The notes beneath the pieces were generated by a model that saw nothing but the letters and a program-made list of their open reading frames with translations, searched no databases and had not been told where the DNA came from. From contig NC_052135.2 of the NCBI RefSeq assembly GCF_016086655.4, positions 13,730,363 through 13,794,362 of the forward strand: DNA of 64,000 nucleotides. Direction: 5' to 3'. The position numbers and the translations under genes are program-made. Shown piece after piece: positions 1 through 12,000 of the stretch. The first letter of the stretch is position 1. Each line of letters starts with the position of its first letter. Source of the DNA: Lepeophtheirus salmonis (taxonomy: Eukaryota > Arthropoda > Copepoda > Siphonostomatoida > Caligidae).

Positions 1-1140
1 TCTATTGCAGAGAATTTGAAATGGGAGTTTTTCTGTTTTTAATCCTTTTTGAGAGGGGGGGGGGGAGAAAAATTTATAAATGGAAGTTGTTCAACAAGAT
101 AATTGATCTAATTATATTGTAATTAATAAATTAAACGCATTCTATATATCATTTCCTAATCATATAATTTATCGTGATTGTTTAAAATTGTGATTCTAAA
201 GGATATAATGAAGTATTTAGTATTAAAAAAAAATGAAAATAAATAATTATTATCGAAAATAAAGTTCGAAACGTATACTTTGCTATTTATGTAAAAAAAC
301 TTTTCCAATTATATAGATTTATCAATTTATCCTACAAACATGAAAATATATTACGCATTATATTTGTGAGCTCTTGATCTCACTACTTTTGCTTAATTAA
401 AGGATAATTCAACAGTTGACAATAATTGTTGTGTATGTACTAAGGATTTAAGGATTCTTATTGTTGTGATTATAATTTAAGATGTGTTATATCTACCGAC
501 CAATATAATAACTGGATATTCAATAGGCAAAGAAAAGGTGAGTCAATCATCAACAGTCGGCAGTCATGTTAGGTACCTATAATTGGCATATGAAGATATA
601 TATGAGACTTTTCTCTCACTCCGAAAATTGGAGGTACAATGATATTCTCGAAGCTATACAAGTTCTTAAGATAAGGATAAGTTTTCAGTTCTTCCCCATG
701 CCTTTTAAATCCAAATTCATTGATGTTCTATGTCGTCTGTTAATGCCTATAATCGGAATTCTTCTTTTAGTTAAAGCACTCTTACACTTTCAAAGTTCAG
801 CATCTACACTCACTTACATCTTGCTCCGCGACCTTATCCATCATCTCATTGATAACAAATGTTATACAATAAAGTTATTGTTCTTTGAGGAGCCATGTTG
901 CATCAGAACCAACAATAAACTAGAATCAATTTATTACAACAATCTTTGCTGCTATTTATTTATAGCAAATACAAATTTAATATACATATGATATTTAAAA
1001 CCCTTGAATCATTGATTCTTAAAAATAATCTGTTTCGATAGAGACTTTCGTATAAATTCTTTTTTTAAATGCTTCATGATGAAGCGGAATTTTAGAATAT
1101 GTCAAGAAAATACATTTTTGTAATTTAAGAACATGGTTAT
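1..1140. other. AT-rich region, no supported gene
   Basis: The stretch is AT-rich with a poly-G run near 53-65. One open frame (566-991, plus, 141 codons, ATG start) is longer than its neighbours. Its product is hydrophobic in the middle, shows no motif I recognise, and has no splice or repeat context, so I do not call it a gene. No terminal repeats or RNA genes were seen. Confidence 0.5.
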
Positions 1141-2850
1141 TTAATGGTGAGCTGTCAAAACTATGAGATTCAAGCTGAGAAGTTGAGTAACCAAGTTTAC
1201 CTCATAAAAATTTAAAAATACATGTATATCTTTTTTTTTATAAATATACCATGTTTTCATACCTTCATTTTCATAATATGGAAGTTCATGTTCCTTTTCC
1301 TAAGTTTATTTCCAGCCCGTAGTCCTTCGGATGATTGAAGCTTTTCCAACTCTTCGAGAAACATCAATTCGACTCTTCTACCATCTTTATTCCCCATAAC
1401 TTTGATAGATGAAAACGTATTCCTAACTAATTGTATACAGTGGCATGTGTCTAATAAAACAAATACTTTTTGGTCGAGATCACTAGGGAGAAAAAAGTAG
1501 GTCCGAAACTCCTTGACTGGTTCTAAACTAGCTCCCAATTTTTTTAACATAGTTTGATGGCTACTTGGTCCATCGCAAGTTAAGGAAGTTACTTTTATAT
1601 TGTTTGAATGGAGCCTTCTCAGACATTGGTTGAAAAGATTAGCATTTTCGGATCCACTCAAACTATGGATGAAATAATGAGGGACTGGAACTTTCCAATT
1701 CTGATTTAAAGACAAAACCATAAAGACATGGGGCTGTGTTGCCGGTATAGTCTCACTATGTTCTTCTTAATTTTAATATACCCATCAAATCTTTTCCCAT
1801 TCCATTGAATTTTTTTGAAAACTGAGATTTTGTCTCCTGATTTGAGAGCTTTATTGGTCTTCGATTCAAGAATATCAAAGTAAGATTGAGTAAAATCCAG
1901 ATACCTATCTACATTAGAATACCAGTTTCGAATGGTACTGAGACTAGGTAGGCATAAGTCAAAGGTCTTTCTAACATAACTATATACTTTTGTCGAGTAG
2001 AATGACAATGTCAAATCAAATGCTCGGAGCTTAGGCGAGTAGTTACTAGGACTTCACTTTACCCCCATCCAATTTGTCTCCTTTTTAAAAGGTTTTTAGA
2101 AACGTCTGACATTGTATGAATGTAGTGTTCTTCAAACACCACCAACAGACGGAAGTAACAGACTGGAGTAAAGCCAATAAGAAGACATTTTGTTTGGGGG
2201 TACAATCATACACTAAATATATATTCTATAAGGGATTACAATTAAAAAGGATGTACATAGAAACGTAAAACAAAAGGTACATTACTATCTATTTAAAACA
2301 AATCCCTACGTCATGAGCTAAAAGTATATAAAAGGCAATACATAACAATCAAGAATGGATAAAGCCACATCTGATAGCCATTCTCTTGGAGCTCAGGTTT
2401 TTGGGAACGTGAACTAAATCTTCTGGAAGATTATATTCCGTTTACATTTGTATTTGTAGAACGGTCTGCAAGCTTGGAAATCATATTCGTTTGCCATTGG
2501 AGCTTCTGCTTAAATGACTTGAACTGATGGGAGAGAATAGGGATGATCCAATTTCACATTTTCTCTAGTCTCATATAGAGAAGGATCTATCTTGAGACCA
2601 GGAGATGGTTTGACGTTCTTAGGAGCTGAGGAAGACCTCCTTGTAGAGGCTTGCTTTTTGGATTAGTTCTTGCAACTTCTTCTTGAAGATGAGGAGTGAA
2701 TGATTTGAAAAGAGTAGGCGCAGCATTTTCTCTCAGCCTTACAACGTCCATAGTCCGATTGAATGATTCCGGAGTATAATGCTCCGAACAAATTATCAAA
2801 ACTTTTCGGGAGTAAAGTCATCTCGCTTGAGGTCTGCACCTCTCTGGATT
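1140..2850 (-). pseudogene. P-element-like (THAP9-type) transposase relic
   Basis: Read on the minus strand, pieces of a P-superfamily transposase appear in the right order. At about 2850-2700 lies the C-terminal half of a THAP zinc finger, with the family pattern CSEHYTPESF followed by VRLRENAAPTLF; the first cysteine pair is absent and A/T repeat sits in its place. A one-base frameshift separates DDFTPEKF from IICSEHY near 2801. At 2014-1760 is the segment with YVRKTF and STIRNWYSNVD, typical of the region before the catalytic core. At 1750-1263 the RNase H-like part contains NWKVPVPHYF, LTCDGPSSHQ, LDTCHCIQLVRNTF and LRAGNKLRKR. Another frameshift lies near 1750-1765. Reading continues through a short intron to about 1140 and then decays. 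About 570 bp (2015-2586) between the THAP and core pieces shows no clear coding. It cannot encode an active enzyme as it stands. Confidence 0.85.
1201..1262 (-). other. Candidate 62-bp intron in the P-like transposase
   Basis: On the minus strand the frame ending KMK at 1263 meets GTATGA at 1262-1257. It resumes after an AG at 1202-1201 as VNLVTQLLS in the same phase. The resumed peptide fits the residues that normally follow this point in P-like transposases, so a phase-0 intron is more likely than a random break. Confidence 0.55.
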
Positions 2851-3065
2851 TTTTAAAAAATTGAATTTTTTCAAATTTTTCTCCAAAAAAAATTTATTTT
2901 CCGAAGAGTTATGGATTTTTTAACTTTTTTTTTAAAATTTAATATTTAAAAGTTAATTTTTCAATTTTTCCCCAAAATTTAACTTTTTGTAAACAGCTGC
3001 TGATTCTTGAATTTTTTTCCAAAAAAAACAAACCAAAACCAAGCCTCTCAAAAAGATTATGCATG
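2840..3065. repeat. A/T low-complexity repeat block
   Basis: Runs of T and A alternate with short inserts resembling TTTCCAAAAAAATT and 'gaatttttga'. The same vocabulary recurs at 7600-8150, 14800-15290, 27290-27490, 40640-40850, 48360-48890 and 49740-50010. Here it replaces the N-terminal part of the THAP domain, ending in a C-rich tail near 3030-3060. Confidence 0.6.
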
Positions 3066-3234
3066 CGGCCCTGAGACTTGAGGGGCTGGTGTCTCCTCTA
3101 TGATATGAACTCTTCTGAATGATAATTATCATTCGGGGAGTTGTATTATTTTGTTGCAATACGGTGCCAATTTCTGTCACCTTATTTACAAACTATTATG
3201 AGCAAAGGTGAAAATCGAGTGTGGAATGGGCATA

Positions 3235-3600
3235 TACAAAAAACAGAACCGAAAATCAACATGGTAGCCATAACAATTTGAAGAATGTTTTTAAGGAGAG
3301 AAAGGATAATGCTTATGACGTTTCATTAGATCTGCTATAATCACCTGTGACAAGAGAGAAAGGAAAAAAGGATATAAACAATGACATTTGTTAGTATTAC
3401 TCCGATGTCGATCGCCAATTCACACACAAAAGTTCAAACAGGGTTTGAATATAATTGAATCTATTTAGGAAAATATGTTCACTACTCAGGAATAAAATAA
3501 TAATGACAACTGCCAAAGAAAAGAAAATTCGTTCTTTATACTACCAATTACAAATTAACGGGCCAGCTAAAAAACACACCGGATTTACATGCATGATTAT
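3235..3600. repeat. Dispersed repeat R1, copy 1
   Basis: This copy carries the family landmarks AACAATTTGAAGAATG, ACTCCGATGTCGATC and a GAATAAAATAATAATGACAACTGC-like stretch in that order. No long frame and no terminal inverted repeats were found, so it could be a SINE, a MITE or the tail of a larger element. Other copies are listed below. Confidence 0.6.
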
Positions 3601-4020
3601 AAGTAAATAGCACATTGTGATTGAAACTGAAATGTTCAACAAAAAAGGGATGAATGAACTAATCAACATTTTTGCATATAGGGTTTTAAAAATGGTTCAC
3701 GATTAACTGCCTACATAAGTATGTGGATCACAGTTTTGTTGTTACTGGGGGGAGTAAGTGAATAAGGATGCCCAACCGTTATTAGGGTCGATAAATACTA
3801 CAGAAAAAATAATCCTGATTATACAAGCACTAGGTCCATAATCAATTTAGTACAGTACTGTTTTAATCACAGTATTTCAGTTTTACCAAACAACATTAGT
3901 ACACGATGTCCATTGTACATATAGTCCGAGAGCCTGCCATTCAAGATTTTACTCCATAAGGTATAGAAGGTTTGACCCCCTAAAATTTCTTAGTCTAAAC
4001 GTATCTTTGAAACGTTGCTT
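3600..4020. other. Non-coding stretch, nothing recognised
   Basis: Mixed AT-rich sequence between repeat R1 and the Gypsy fragment. I see no gene, RNA or clear repeat. Confidence 0.4.
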
Positions 4021-5570
4021 CTGAATTTTTTAGTCCAAATGTCATATATCAAAATGAACCGAAGGGGGTCGAAACTGTAGTTTTGCCTCTATCTTCAGGG
4101 AGCATGGGAACTTAGTGGTATGCTTTTGCAAGGTCCAGTTTAGAAAAAAGTTCACACTCAGCTAAAGAGTTTACCAGATCATGAATGTGAGGAGCTGAAT
4201 AGCTGTGATGGATTGTTTGATTATTTAAAAGTCCGTAATCTCCACATATTTTCCATGATCCGTCAGGCTTTTTACCGTGTGAATTAGGCGAATTCCATGG
4301 GCTATCTCATCTTTCAATTATTTTTGCATTAAGTAACTTATCAAACTCTGCTTTGGCTGCTTCTAATTTTTCTTTATTTAATCTATGAGGCTTACATTTT
4401 ATAGGTATTCCAGTAGTTACAATCCTGTGATATATATCCTTGTCTATATTAAACTTGTTAAAAGTGGCAAAGTTTCAACAAAGCCTGAGGAACTCTTTCT
4501 TTAATTAAAGTTTTATTTAAATAGATTGAGGATATTCGATTAGATTTTTCTCCAGATGTTTCAAGAGGTATTCTTCTACCTTGAATGATAAAATGACTTC
4601 GTGAAATATCGAGGGTTATATTTTTTCTTCTGAGGAAATCTAACCATAGTAAAGGGTGTTTGACATTCGCAACTTGAAATGTCCAGAAGATTTTCTTATT
4701 TGAACTGGATGAACAATATGTCCTTTATTTCTAATTACAGACCCATTGGGTGCAAATAATCTCAAAGAACATTATTTTAGACAACAGTACCGTTAGATAT
4801 TAGTCTTTATGGAAGAATACTACAAGAAGAACCTTTGTCTACTAAATATTTATTTTTTATATCTGTAAAATACAAGAGTGACACAGAATAATTATTATAT
4901 TAATTTATTTTATAAATATAAACACCGTCATTACTATCAATGGCATTAATATTTAACATTTAAAAAAATAACAGCGACATATATGTGGAGTTACACATTT
5001 CCCATCTCCTGATCCGAATTTTCGATGATAGAAACATTATTTCTCGATTGGTTTCGCAAGTCTTTTTGAATAGCGTTGATCTATACGGTTGTTAATTCAT
5101 GTGTCTGGGTATCTAACGATTTGCAGAGTGCATAAAAACTATCACTAGATTCTTTTTCAAATCGAAATTTTAATATTTGCTTGAATTCTTGTACAACTCC
5201 ACTCATTGTTGCAAATGTGATTAATTCTGCACGTGGATGTGTTTAATGGGAATATCAATTTACTTTGTATATAAGATTCTTCAAGTCCTGCTTTAACTTT
5301 TAATAACTCAATATATTTATCCATTCGAGATTCCTCTAAAGGAGCATTAATTTTAGATAATATACTTTTAATATTATCATAAGGTGCATCTCCGCTTCCG
5401 TCGAAGTGACCAATTACTTCTTCAGACAGTTCTAATATATCATGGAAGAATTTGGTCTTTTGATCTTTCACACCCCTGAGATGAAATTGTGCTTCTAGTT
5501 GTATGAACCATTGGTTCAGGCATTTTTTCTCAAAAGAAACAAACTTAACAGAAACAGCGCTATTTTCCAT
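4020..5570 (-). pseudogene. Truncated Ty3/Gypsy gag-protease-RT relic
   Basis: On the minus strand, gag begins at 5570 (ATG) and stays open to about 5250. It contains LNQWFIQLEAQFHLRGV, the signature start of a Ty3/Gypsy capsid domain. Near 4850-4790 a protease remnant reads VDKGSSCSILP, where the family has D-S/T-G. Near 4620 a peptide with HPLLWLDF and IPLETSGEK follows. The RT begins around 4470 with KPHRLNKEKLEAAKAEFDKLL. It continues through SPWNSPNSHGKKPDGSWKIC and ends near 4040 with LAECELFSKLDLAKAYH and TTVSTPFGS. Frames change several times and stop codons are present. The palm motif YxDD, RNase H and integrase are missing, and no LTR was found, so this is a 5' fragment. Confidence 0.85.
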
Positions 5571-6070
5571 AATTTGAGATTTATTTCCATATTTTCACCG
5601 AAAATGTTATCTTTTAACATATTTATTCTTTATTCCACGTTGTGATAACGAATTTGTTTTTATTTCATCTAAATAGATGCTAATGTCATGACTCATGGAC
5701 AGGAGCGCCAGTATTAACTATCATGAGTGATTTTTTAATACTTTAGTTATTATTTGCCATTGTAGTCTTTGATAACTTTGCTTATAAAATGAACTTACCT
5801 TCTCTCCATATATATATTATACGTCGGGGTCACCCTTGTGCTACTCCGGCCTTTACCAGACTTAGTATATGAAATTAAAGTAAACACAATTAGTTATTAT
5901 AGATCTTCCTTTATAAACTGCCTCAGTCTTCCAATCAGGGGTGCCACCTACAACGTCTAAACTTTGGTTACTACAATTATGTCACGTAAAAAAATTGATT
6001 TTTTTGTGTCGGCCGAACCTTTCCCCCAACCCCAGCTGTCCCTGAAAATAGCCTCCAGAAGGTTTATTTG
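5570..6070. other. Non-coding stretch beside Gypsy fragment
   Basis: AT-rich with a short GC-richer segment near 5820-5870. No LTR match to the gag start was found by eye, and no gene is visible. Confidence 0.4.
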
Positions 6071-6074
6071 ACAC

Positions 6075-6395
6075 TATAAGGTACATGGAAAAAACTTGCG
6101 CCAATGTATAGTAATACAAAGTACCCCAAAAAGTCGCCAGATTTCCATTTTTTCATCCCATAAGATACATGTAGAAAACTTGCACCAATGCATAGCAATA
6201 TGTGTGGACATCATAAAAAGCAAAGACTGACTAAAAATTCCAGTTGGAAAAGTGAAGTCAGATTTACAAAATTTGCATCAATGTTTATCTCAAAACATCA
6301 TTTAAAATCAAGTTTGACATCAAATTTCCGTTGGAAAAGTGAGGTCAGACCACATAAAAAGTACTCCCAAAAACCTCAAATTGACTCTACTAGAT
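6075..6395. repeat. Degenerate tandem repeat, unit about 85 bp
   Basis: The phrase 'acttgcRccaatgYatagYaata' occurs near 6098 and again near 6178. The phrase 'ttggaaaagtgaRgtcaga' occurs near 6244 and again near 6332. Both pairs are spaced by 80-90 bp, indicating three or four diverged units. An open frame at 6188-6397 lies inside and is best read as repeat. Confidence 0.6.
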
Positions 6396-6419
6396 AAAGA
6401 AATTTTACAAGAGCCACAA

Positions 6420-7300
6420 AAAGACATACGGTAACCAAAATTCATTCTTTAATAGATTGTGGAGTTAAGATCTCCCTCTGAAAGAAGATTTCTCTCTTAT
6501 CTATGTTGTAAATTGTTTTAAAAGTATGTTTCAAATATTTTTTTATTAAGCAGAAGAGTTCTTAATTAATTTTAATTTTTTCATGTCCCGCGCAAACCGG
6601 GCACTACTTTAGTATAAATTTAATCATTACTATAATATTTTCCCTACACTTAAATCATTGTAATGTTGAAAGTTCCCCTTTCTTTAACAGTACTACATTT
6701 CCCCCCCCCCCAAATCATGTATTACGTAGCTGCTGTTAACAATGGTCTTAATTGGTAGTACCATAAATATTGCTCCATTTTCTTCTTTGCGCTTTGCGCA
6801 ACAGCCATTCCTACCAATAGCATATATTCTCTTTGCACTTGGATTAATGTGCTTTACCACTTACATTTGTATGAGAGAGGTTAGCTGCCTCCTTTTTAAC
6901 TGGCCTCTCCACTGCTTTCTATCAAATCTTATTTTCCTAAAATCAAGTTCTTTGATTCTTCCTTTTTTAATTCGTTTCTTAATACTTAATACAAAAATAA
7001 TTTACTTATTATGCTTAATTATACTTGTACGTTTTTAGTAAAATATTAATATTGTAGCAATATATAACAAAGTAACGCGTTCAACCTAACAATTGTAATA
7101 ATAAACGTGTTCAATTTTCATTAAAAAAACATACTCTCAAACTTGAAATACAAAATAATAACATTTTTCAAATTTTGACGGAATATTTTTTGTAAATAAA
7201 CTTTAGTCAACAATTCGTAGACTACAAATACATTAAAGACAGCAAATATTATGTCATTTCGATATTTTGCATTACATGCATTATAAGCAACTATATCGAA
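6420..7300. other. AT-rich interval, no supported gene
   Basis: Contains poly-C at about 6701-6711 and a 98-codon open frame (6742-7038) whose product is hydrophobic and unrecognised. No gene call is supported. Confidence 0.4.
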
Positions 7301-7499
7301 TGTAGTGTTGTGCCAGCTTGAGCCAAACCGAATTTTTGAGTGTGTGCACGATATTTTAGAACTGTGTGATTAGTTGATCTAATAAATAATATTGTAGCAA
7401 CAAGGGTGTGTAGTAAGGCTTAGTGCGTCATATCATAACGTATGTGATGTTCGATAGGTTGCGTAGTTTTAAAAGCGACTAGTATATCTGGATTTAAAG

Positions 7500-8163
7500 T
7501 AGTGATGGGGCGATTCAAAAAGATATCCCGATACGATTACGATACAATTATAGTAAAAATGCCCTATACCGATTTGGGTCGTTCACAGGATTATATTCAG
7601 GTGGGGGCTTTATTTTTGGAATTTCTTATAAAAAAATATATAAATTAAACTTTTGGGAAAAAATTTCAAAAACCCATGGCTATTCTCAAAAAATAAAATC
7701 CATAGTATTCACAAAGAATCTTTTGTTTCGGAGAAAAATTTCAAAATCTACAGCTGTTAAAAAATAAATTTTTTGGAAAAAAATTTTATAAATTAAATTT
7801 TTAACATAAGATTTAAAAAAAAAGAAGTTCAAAATATAAAAAACTTTTGACAAAAATATCCAAAATACAGATTTTTTCGCATAAAATTAAAGCTAAAAAT
7901 GATTTTTTGTGGAATTTTTTTTAAAAATTGAACAAAATTTTTTGGAAATAAAAAATTGAGTTTTAAATTTTCTAGTAAAAAGCAAAAACTCCTTAATTTT
8001 TTAAATATTAAGTGGGGGAGTGCTATTTTTTTAATAACTTGGAAAAGTAGTAGACAGTTGAATCCAAGTAATAAAAGAGAATCGGAATCGCAAATTAAGG
8101 ACTATTTTTACAATTTCAGAAAAAACACCCAATTCCCCATCCTGGTTAATCGTCCCATCACTA
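7500..8163. mobile_element. 664-bp non-autonomous TIR element
   Basis: The left end reads TAGTGATGGGGCGATT and the right end is its near-perfect inverse, AATCGTCCCATCACTA. After the left end comes 'gatacgattacgatac'; the centre is A/T repeat of the TTTTTTGGAAAAAAA type. Ends of the same kind occur at about 14697 and near 34200-34236 and 45590-45650. Whether the outer TA belongs to the TIR or is a target duplication cannot be decided. No transposase is encoded. Confidence 0.75.
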
Positions 8164-8459
8164 TATATAATTAAAGTAAAGTTTGTATGTCTTTTTCTCT
8201 ATTTGTCGTCGTCTAATTACTCCGACCAATGTCGAGTATCCCGCCAGCAATATTATTAGGTACAAAATTTAAGTAAAAATAAATTTGTGAGTATTATATT
8301 TAAGGACCAGTCTAAAGATTGGACTAGAACTAAAAAAATAGGATCAACGCAACATTACACTCGAGTGGATAAATTAGTGAAGATAAAAAATTAAGTATAC
8401 ATTGTTCTTTTATTATTTTCTATTCAAGGATATACTGTCTGTGTGCATTTTGATTCCAA

Positions 8460-10260
8460 ACGGGAATGACGGGGGAGGCTACATGTACAAATGAATTGAA
8501 GACAATAATCGAATTTATCTATAAGCGCAGAATCCAAAACTGATCTCAGTTTTTCTCTCGGTCATTTGAATTCTGAAATACATGGATTTAATGTAGAAAT
8601 AATTTTAACTTGTGGCACCCTTGCAAGAGTTTGCCGGTTAGATCTCCAACTGCAGTCCGTCTTGAACGTGTTCTAGGGATGGTGCATTGTTTAACCAGGG
8701 ACTGATATCAGAATTCATTAAGAAACTGGAGAGGCTTGAGACAGAATGTCCTTGAAAATGTCTAAAACCGTCCAAATGCTGTGCCTGCTCAATTGTAAAT
8801 TTAGGACATTAGTAAACCAGATGAAGTGGTTCTTCAAATCATAAGCCACATCCAAGACATAGTGGGCAAACTTCATGGTGCATAAGGTGAAAGTGTCGGT
8901 GTGGTAGACAATGTCTAGTGATAAACTGATACAAGGAGTTCAGTTTTCCTTTAAAAAAATCCAAGAGATGATTCCACCTCCTATGTCTAACTTTTAGGAC
9001 TTTGACGGTAATTGACCAGGTTCGAGCAAAGTGTCTACTATTAGTCTACGTAATGGTCAGAGACCTTCTCCCTAAGAGATGAATGAGGGATTACAAAAAT
9101 TCGTGTATGAGGTAGATCCAGAGCTTCAGCTCTGCCTACCATACATGTGTGCGCGTCTAAAACTGAACACTCTGAAATTTTTAAAAATAGTTCAATAATT
9201 CTGTAATTTTTGAAGTGGTGGAAGAATTAATTTATTTAACATGAAAGATGAGAGTCTTAGACACATGTCTATTCAATATGGCCGCCCATGTTCTCCACTA
9301 CCAACTCCAGGCTGGACCGGAACTTGCTGCATGACTTGGCGATGAAGCTCTGGTCGAGGTTGGCTCAGGCATTCTCGAGGGCAGACTTGAGCTGGTCCTT
9401 GGACTTGTATTGGACTCCCGACAGCATACCCAAACACTGCGAAGTCAAGCGGCGAACAATCAGGAGAGTGAGGCCTTTTTCTTAAGCCTGTTGAGAAGAA
9501 TCTTCCACCATGCGAGGCGTTTTTTCTTGTCTACAGGCTTGAGGCTTGACAAGGGGTTCCCTTGTAGACCTTAACGCCAAGATTTTTCTTAAGTAGCCGA
9601 TCCATTTGCTGACGTTGAACTCCCTGGAGAGGCCACTGATGGTGACCTTGCCTCTCTTGTCCTGGACATATTTTTTCACGGCAGCAACCATTTAGTCCGA
9701 CCCTCGAGGCCTTCACTTCGCTTCAGGAGTCCCTTTGGCCACCACGCAGTAAACGGTGGTGCGGCTGCAGTTCAGAACCTTGGCAATTTCAGTGGGAGTT
9801 TTTCCCCGAGCAGAAAGTTCCCAAATTGCGACTCGACGTTTCTCCATATTATCGGCTGTTGTTTCACTGTTGCTACTTAGATTTTGCTGGAGTTTTGTTT
9901 ATAACTAGTCAAGACCCCCTTGCCTCGAAGTATAAACCGGCTTCAACTCAATAAAATCACGAATATATGCATAGCGTAAAATTTAAAGGAGTGTTCAGTT
10001 TTAGACGCGCACACCTGTATCAGCCACTGTGACTTCTTACCCAGCAGAGGGAGAGGTGGGCTTCTCTAGCAAACAACCTCAAAAGAGGTTTTGTATCTCG
10101 GACAAAAGAACTCTTTGTCTCTATTGATTGCAAAGCTCTAATTGCTGCTTCAGAGTCTGACTAGATGCAAAATCTACAAAGACCCTAGATATACTTATTA
10201 CATATTATTCTTGATCTATTGCTTGAAATGATTACTCTACAAGACTCAACAAGTAGTTTC
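8460..10260 (-). pseudogene. 3' end of a LINE (RNase H and C-terminal domain), split by insertion
   Basis: On the minus strand, 10180-10020 encodes SDSEAAIRALQSIETKSS through LCWVRSHSG, the conserved start and the H-S-G motif of a LINE RNase H domain. The reading resumes at 9143 with GRAEALDLPHTRIFVIPHSS. It then runs to a C-terminal domain with CPLCLGCG and a spaced cysteine (EEPLHLVY-CPKF) around 8890-8820. Frames shift and stops occur. The last 150 bp (about 8460-8600) are non-coding tail; a related tail lies on the plus strand at 42900-43070. The 874-bp mariner-like element at 9144-10017 interrupts the RNase H region. The endonuclease and RT are absent from the window. Confidence 0.75.
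9144..10017 (-). mobile_element. Internally deleted mariner-like (maT-type) element inserted in the LINE
   Basis: Both ends carry a TIR of about 30 bp: left CATGTGTGCGCGTCTAAAAC, right (inverted) CAGGTGTGCGCGTCTAAAAC. Each is flanked by TA. On the minus strand, helix-turn-helix coding appears near 9850-9500: ELSARGKTPTEIAKVLNCSR, then VAAVKKYVQDKRGKVTISGL and FNVSK. It is followed directly by the transposase C-terminus near 9450-9260 (LGMLSGVQYKSKDQLKSALE, SSLELVVENMGGHIE). The catalytic D,D,D core is deleted, so it could move only with a helper. Confidence 0.85.
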
Positions 10261-10279
10261 ATGATTGTTTAGTGTTTGG

Positions 10280-11240
10280 CACCCGGGCCCAGCTTTTTGG
10301 AACTCTGAAACCCCATTCAACCCAAGAGTCAAAAAAATTAATTAAATAGTATGAACAAGTAACAAAATTCAGATCTTGGAACGCCCACCGACAAATACCC
10401 GCATTAATTATAGTTATTTATGCCATGAAACACGAAAATGATATTTACATGTAACTTTATATTGCGTATTTATTAAAGATACTATAAGAAAAAAATCCTA
10501 AACTGAAAAAATCAATCAAAAAAGATATTTAAACGGAGTAATTCCTTCCCATGTCCTTGATTGATACTGAGTGAGATTTGTGTTCATTTGCTTATTATCA
10601 ACTGCTATTACCCTAAGTTTTAAAAAGATGCCTCAAAATTGGACCTCTAAAAAAAGGCTTTAAAGACCAATCATACCGAGATAAAAACATTTTATTGTTC
10701 ATTTTTGTGCTCTATGTATAAAATAACAATACAAAATGAGGGGTTTTAGCCTGTGGTCGAAAATACTGCTATATATTATATTAAAAGAGGGATTTTGGCA
10801 AGGGCTTGAGAAGAAGGCAGGAGCGAGGCTTATGGTACTGCTCATTTAATACCCCTGTTATCATAAGCTGTTTGCTATATGGGGTAAATGAATTACTGCT
10901 ATAAAGAGGAAAAAAAAACTTTTACATTTAAAATAACATTAGTTTTGATTAAATATTGTAATTATATTTAAACTCATATTCATTTATTTAAGTATAGATT
11001 TTTAAAATAGTTTATACCCCCAGGACTTATTAAATAAGGAACAAAGAAAAATAAAGAACACACTCACCAACCGTTTTTCCTTTTCTAATCAATTTACTTT
11101 GTTTTTTTTTTAACACGGATCCATTTTCAAATTATGATTAAAACAAATTAAAATTATGAAATACCGAAATGCAGGATTTGCCTAAAAAATTAAAAATTAC
11201 ATTTCTTAGGAAAACTGTAATCTAAACGAGAGCCCTTAAT
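10280..11240. repeat. AT-rich interval with an unclassified dispersed repeat (about 10780-10945)
   Basis: The segment with 'catggtactgctYaattaa', 'atgYattactgctRtaaag' and 'acttttYYacatYtaaaata' is repeated near 45760-45890, just before an R1 copy. It may therefore be the 5' part of R1. Nothing else is recognised. Confidence 0.5.
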
Positions 11241-11409
11241 CAGAGGCGTCCCCAAAATTATATACACATATAATTTTTTCCAAAAAATTTAATTATATAC
11301 ACATATAATTTTTTCCAAAAAATTTAAATAAAAAGCAAAAATTTATTCTTTTTTTTGGAGGAAGGAGAGGACTACAACCCCTCCATCCCACACCCTGTGG
11401 ACACCCCTG
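11241..11409. mobile_element. 169-bp hAT-like MITE
   Basis: The left end CAGAGGCGTCCCCA and the inverted right end CAGGGGTGTCCACA match at most positions. They have the CAGRG form of many hAT termini. The core is a duplicated 'tatatacacatataattttttccaaaaaattta' unit. The bases flanking both ends read TTAAT, a possible short target duplication, although hAT elements usually duplicate 8 bp. Related ends lie at 40591, 44790 and 50323. Confidence 0.7.
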
Positions 11410-11419
11410 TTAATGGGTA

Positions 11420-12000
11420 TGTATTTTGCTACATCTATTTTGTATTTTTGTTGTTTGTTTGATAACTGAAGAATATTAATAGTATGTAATTCTATGTACA
11501 TATTTGATGTTTTGTGAGATATCTTATTATTTTGATTCCAGACAATCTTATTGGAGCCATTATAAGGTTAAATGAAACTATTTTATCATTATTCAAATAC
11601 ATAAAGTTATTTAGATTTCCCTAGCTCAATCTCATTTAAGAATTACATAGATAACAGATATTTGATGTAACAGATCTAAGAGGTATCGAAAATTTGAATT
11701 GATTAAACAAATCAAAAATATGTTTAATAGAAACGAGATGCAATGGAAGAATGGAATAGAAAATAACAAATACTAAATGTCTTTGTACCAATGAAGAAAA
11801 AACCAAATTTGAACTACAAACTTAATCAACTCTAAAATTAGATCACCTTATTTAATTGTCTGATATAATATGAGGTCGTGTCGTAAGTAAATACTGAAAC
11901 ATAACATATATAGATAATAATTTTTTTTTATGGAGGCTTTATGTTTATCCTTTTTTTTTCTTGCCCTGAAAAAAATTTTATCAGGTGAAAACGTTTCTCT
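11420..12000. other. AT-rich interval, nothing recognised
   Basis: No open frame with recognisable content, no terminal repeats and no RNA-like structure were seen. Confidence 0.4.

Noticed and set aside
566..991. 141-codon open frame near the left edge
   Set aside because: No recognisable motif, no splice context or codon bias; long frames arise by chance and decay patterns in this sequence.
6742..7038. 98-codon hydrophobic open frame
   Set aside because: Low-complexity AT-rich sequence produces Phe/Leu/Ile-rich frames; no homologous pattern was seen.
11236..11414. TTAAT flanks read as a piggyBac TTAA target site
   Set aside because: The termini have the CAGRGGCGTC hAT-like form and related copies are not flanked by TTAA.
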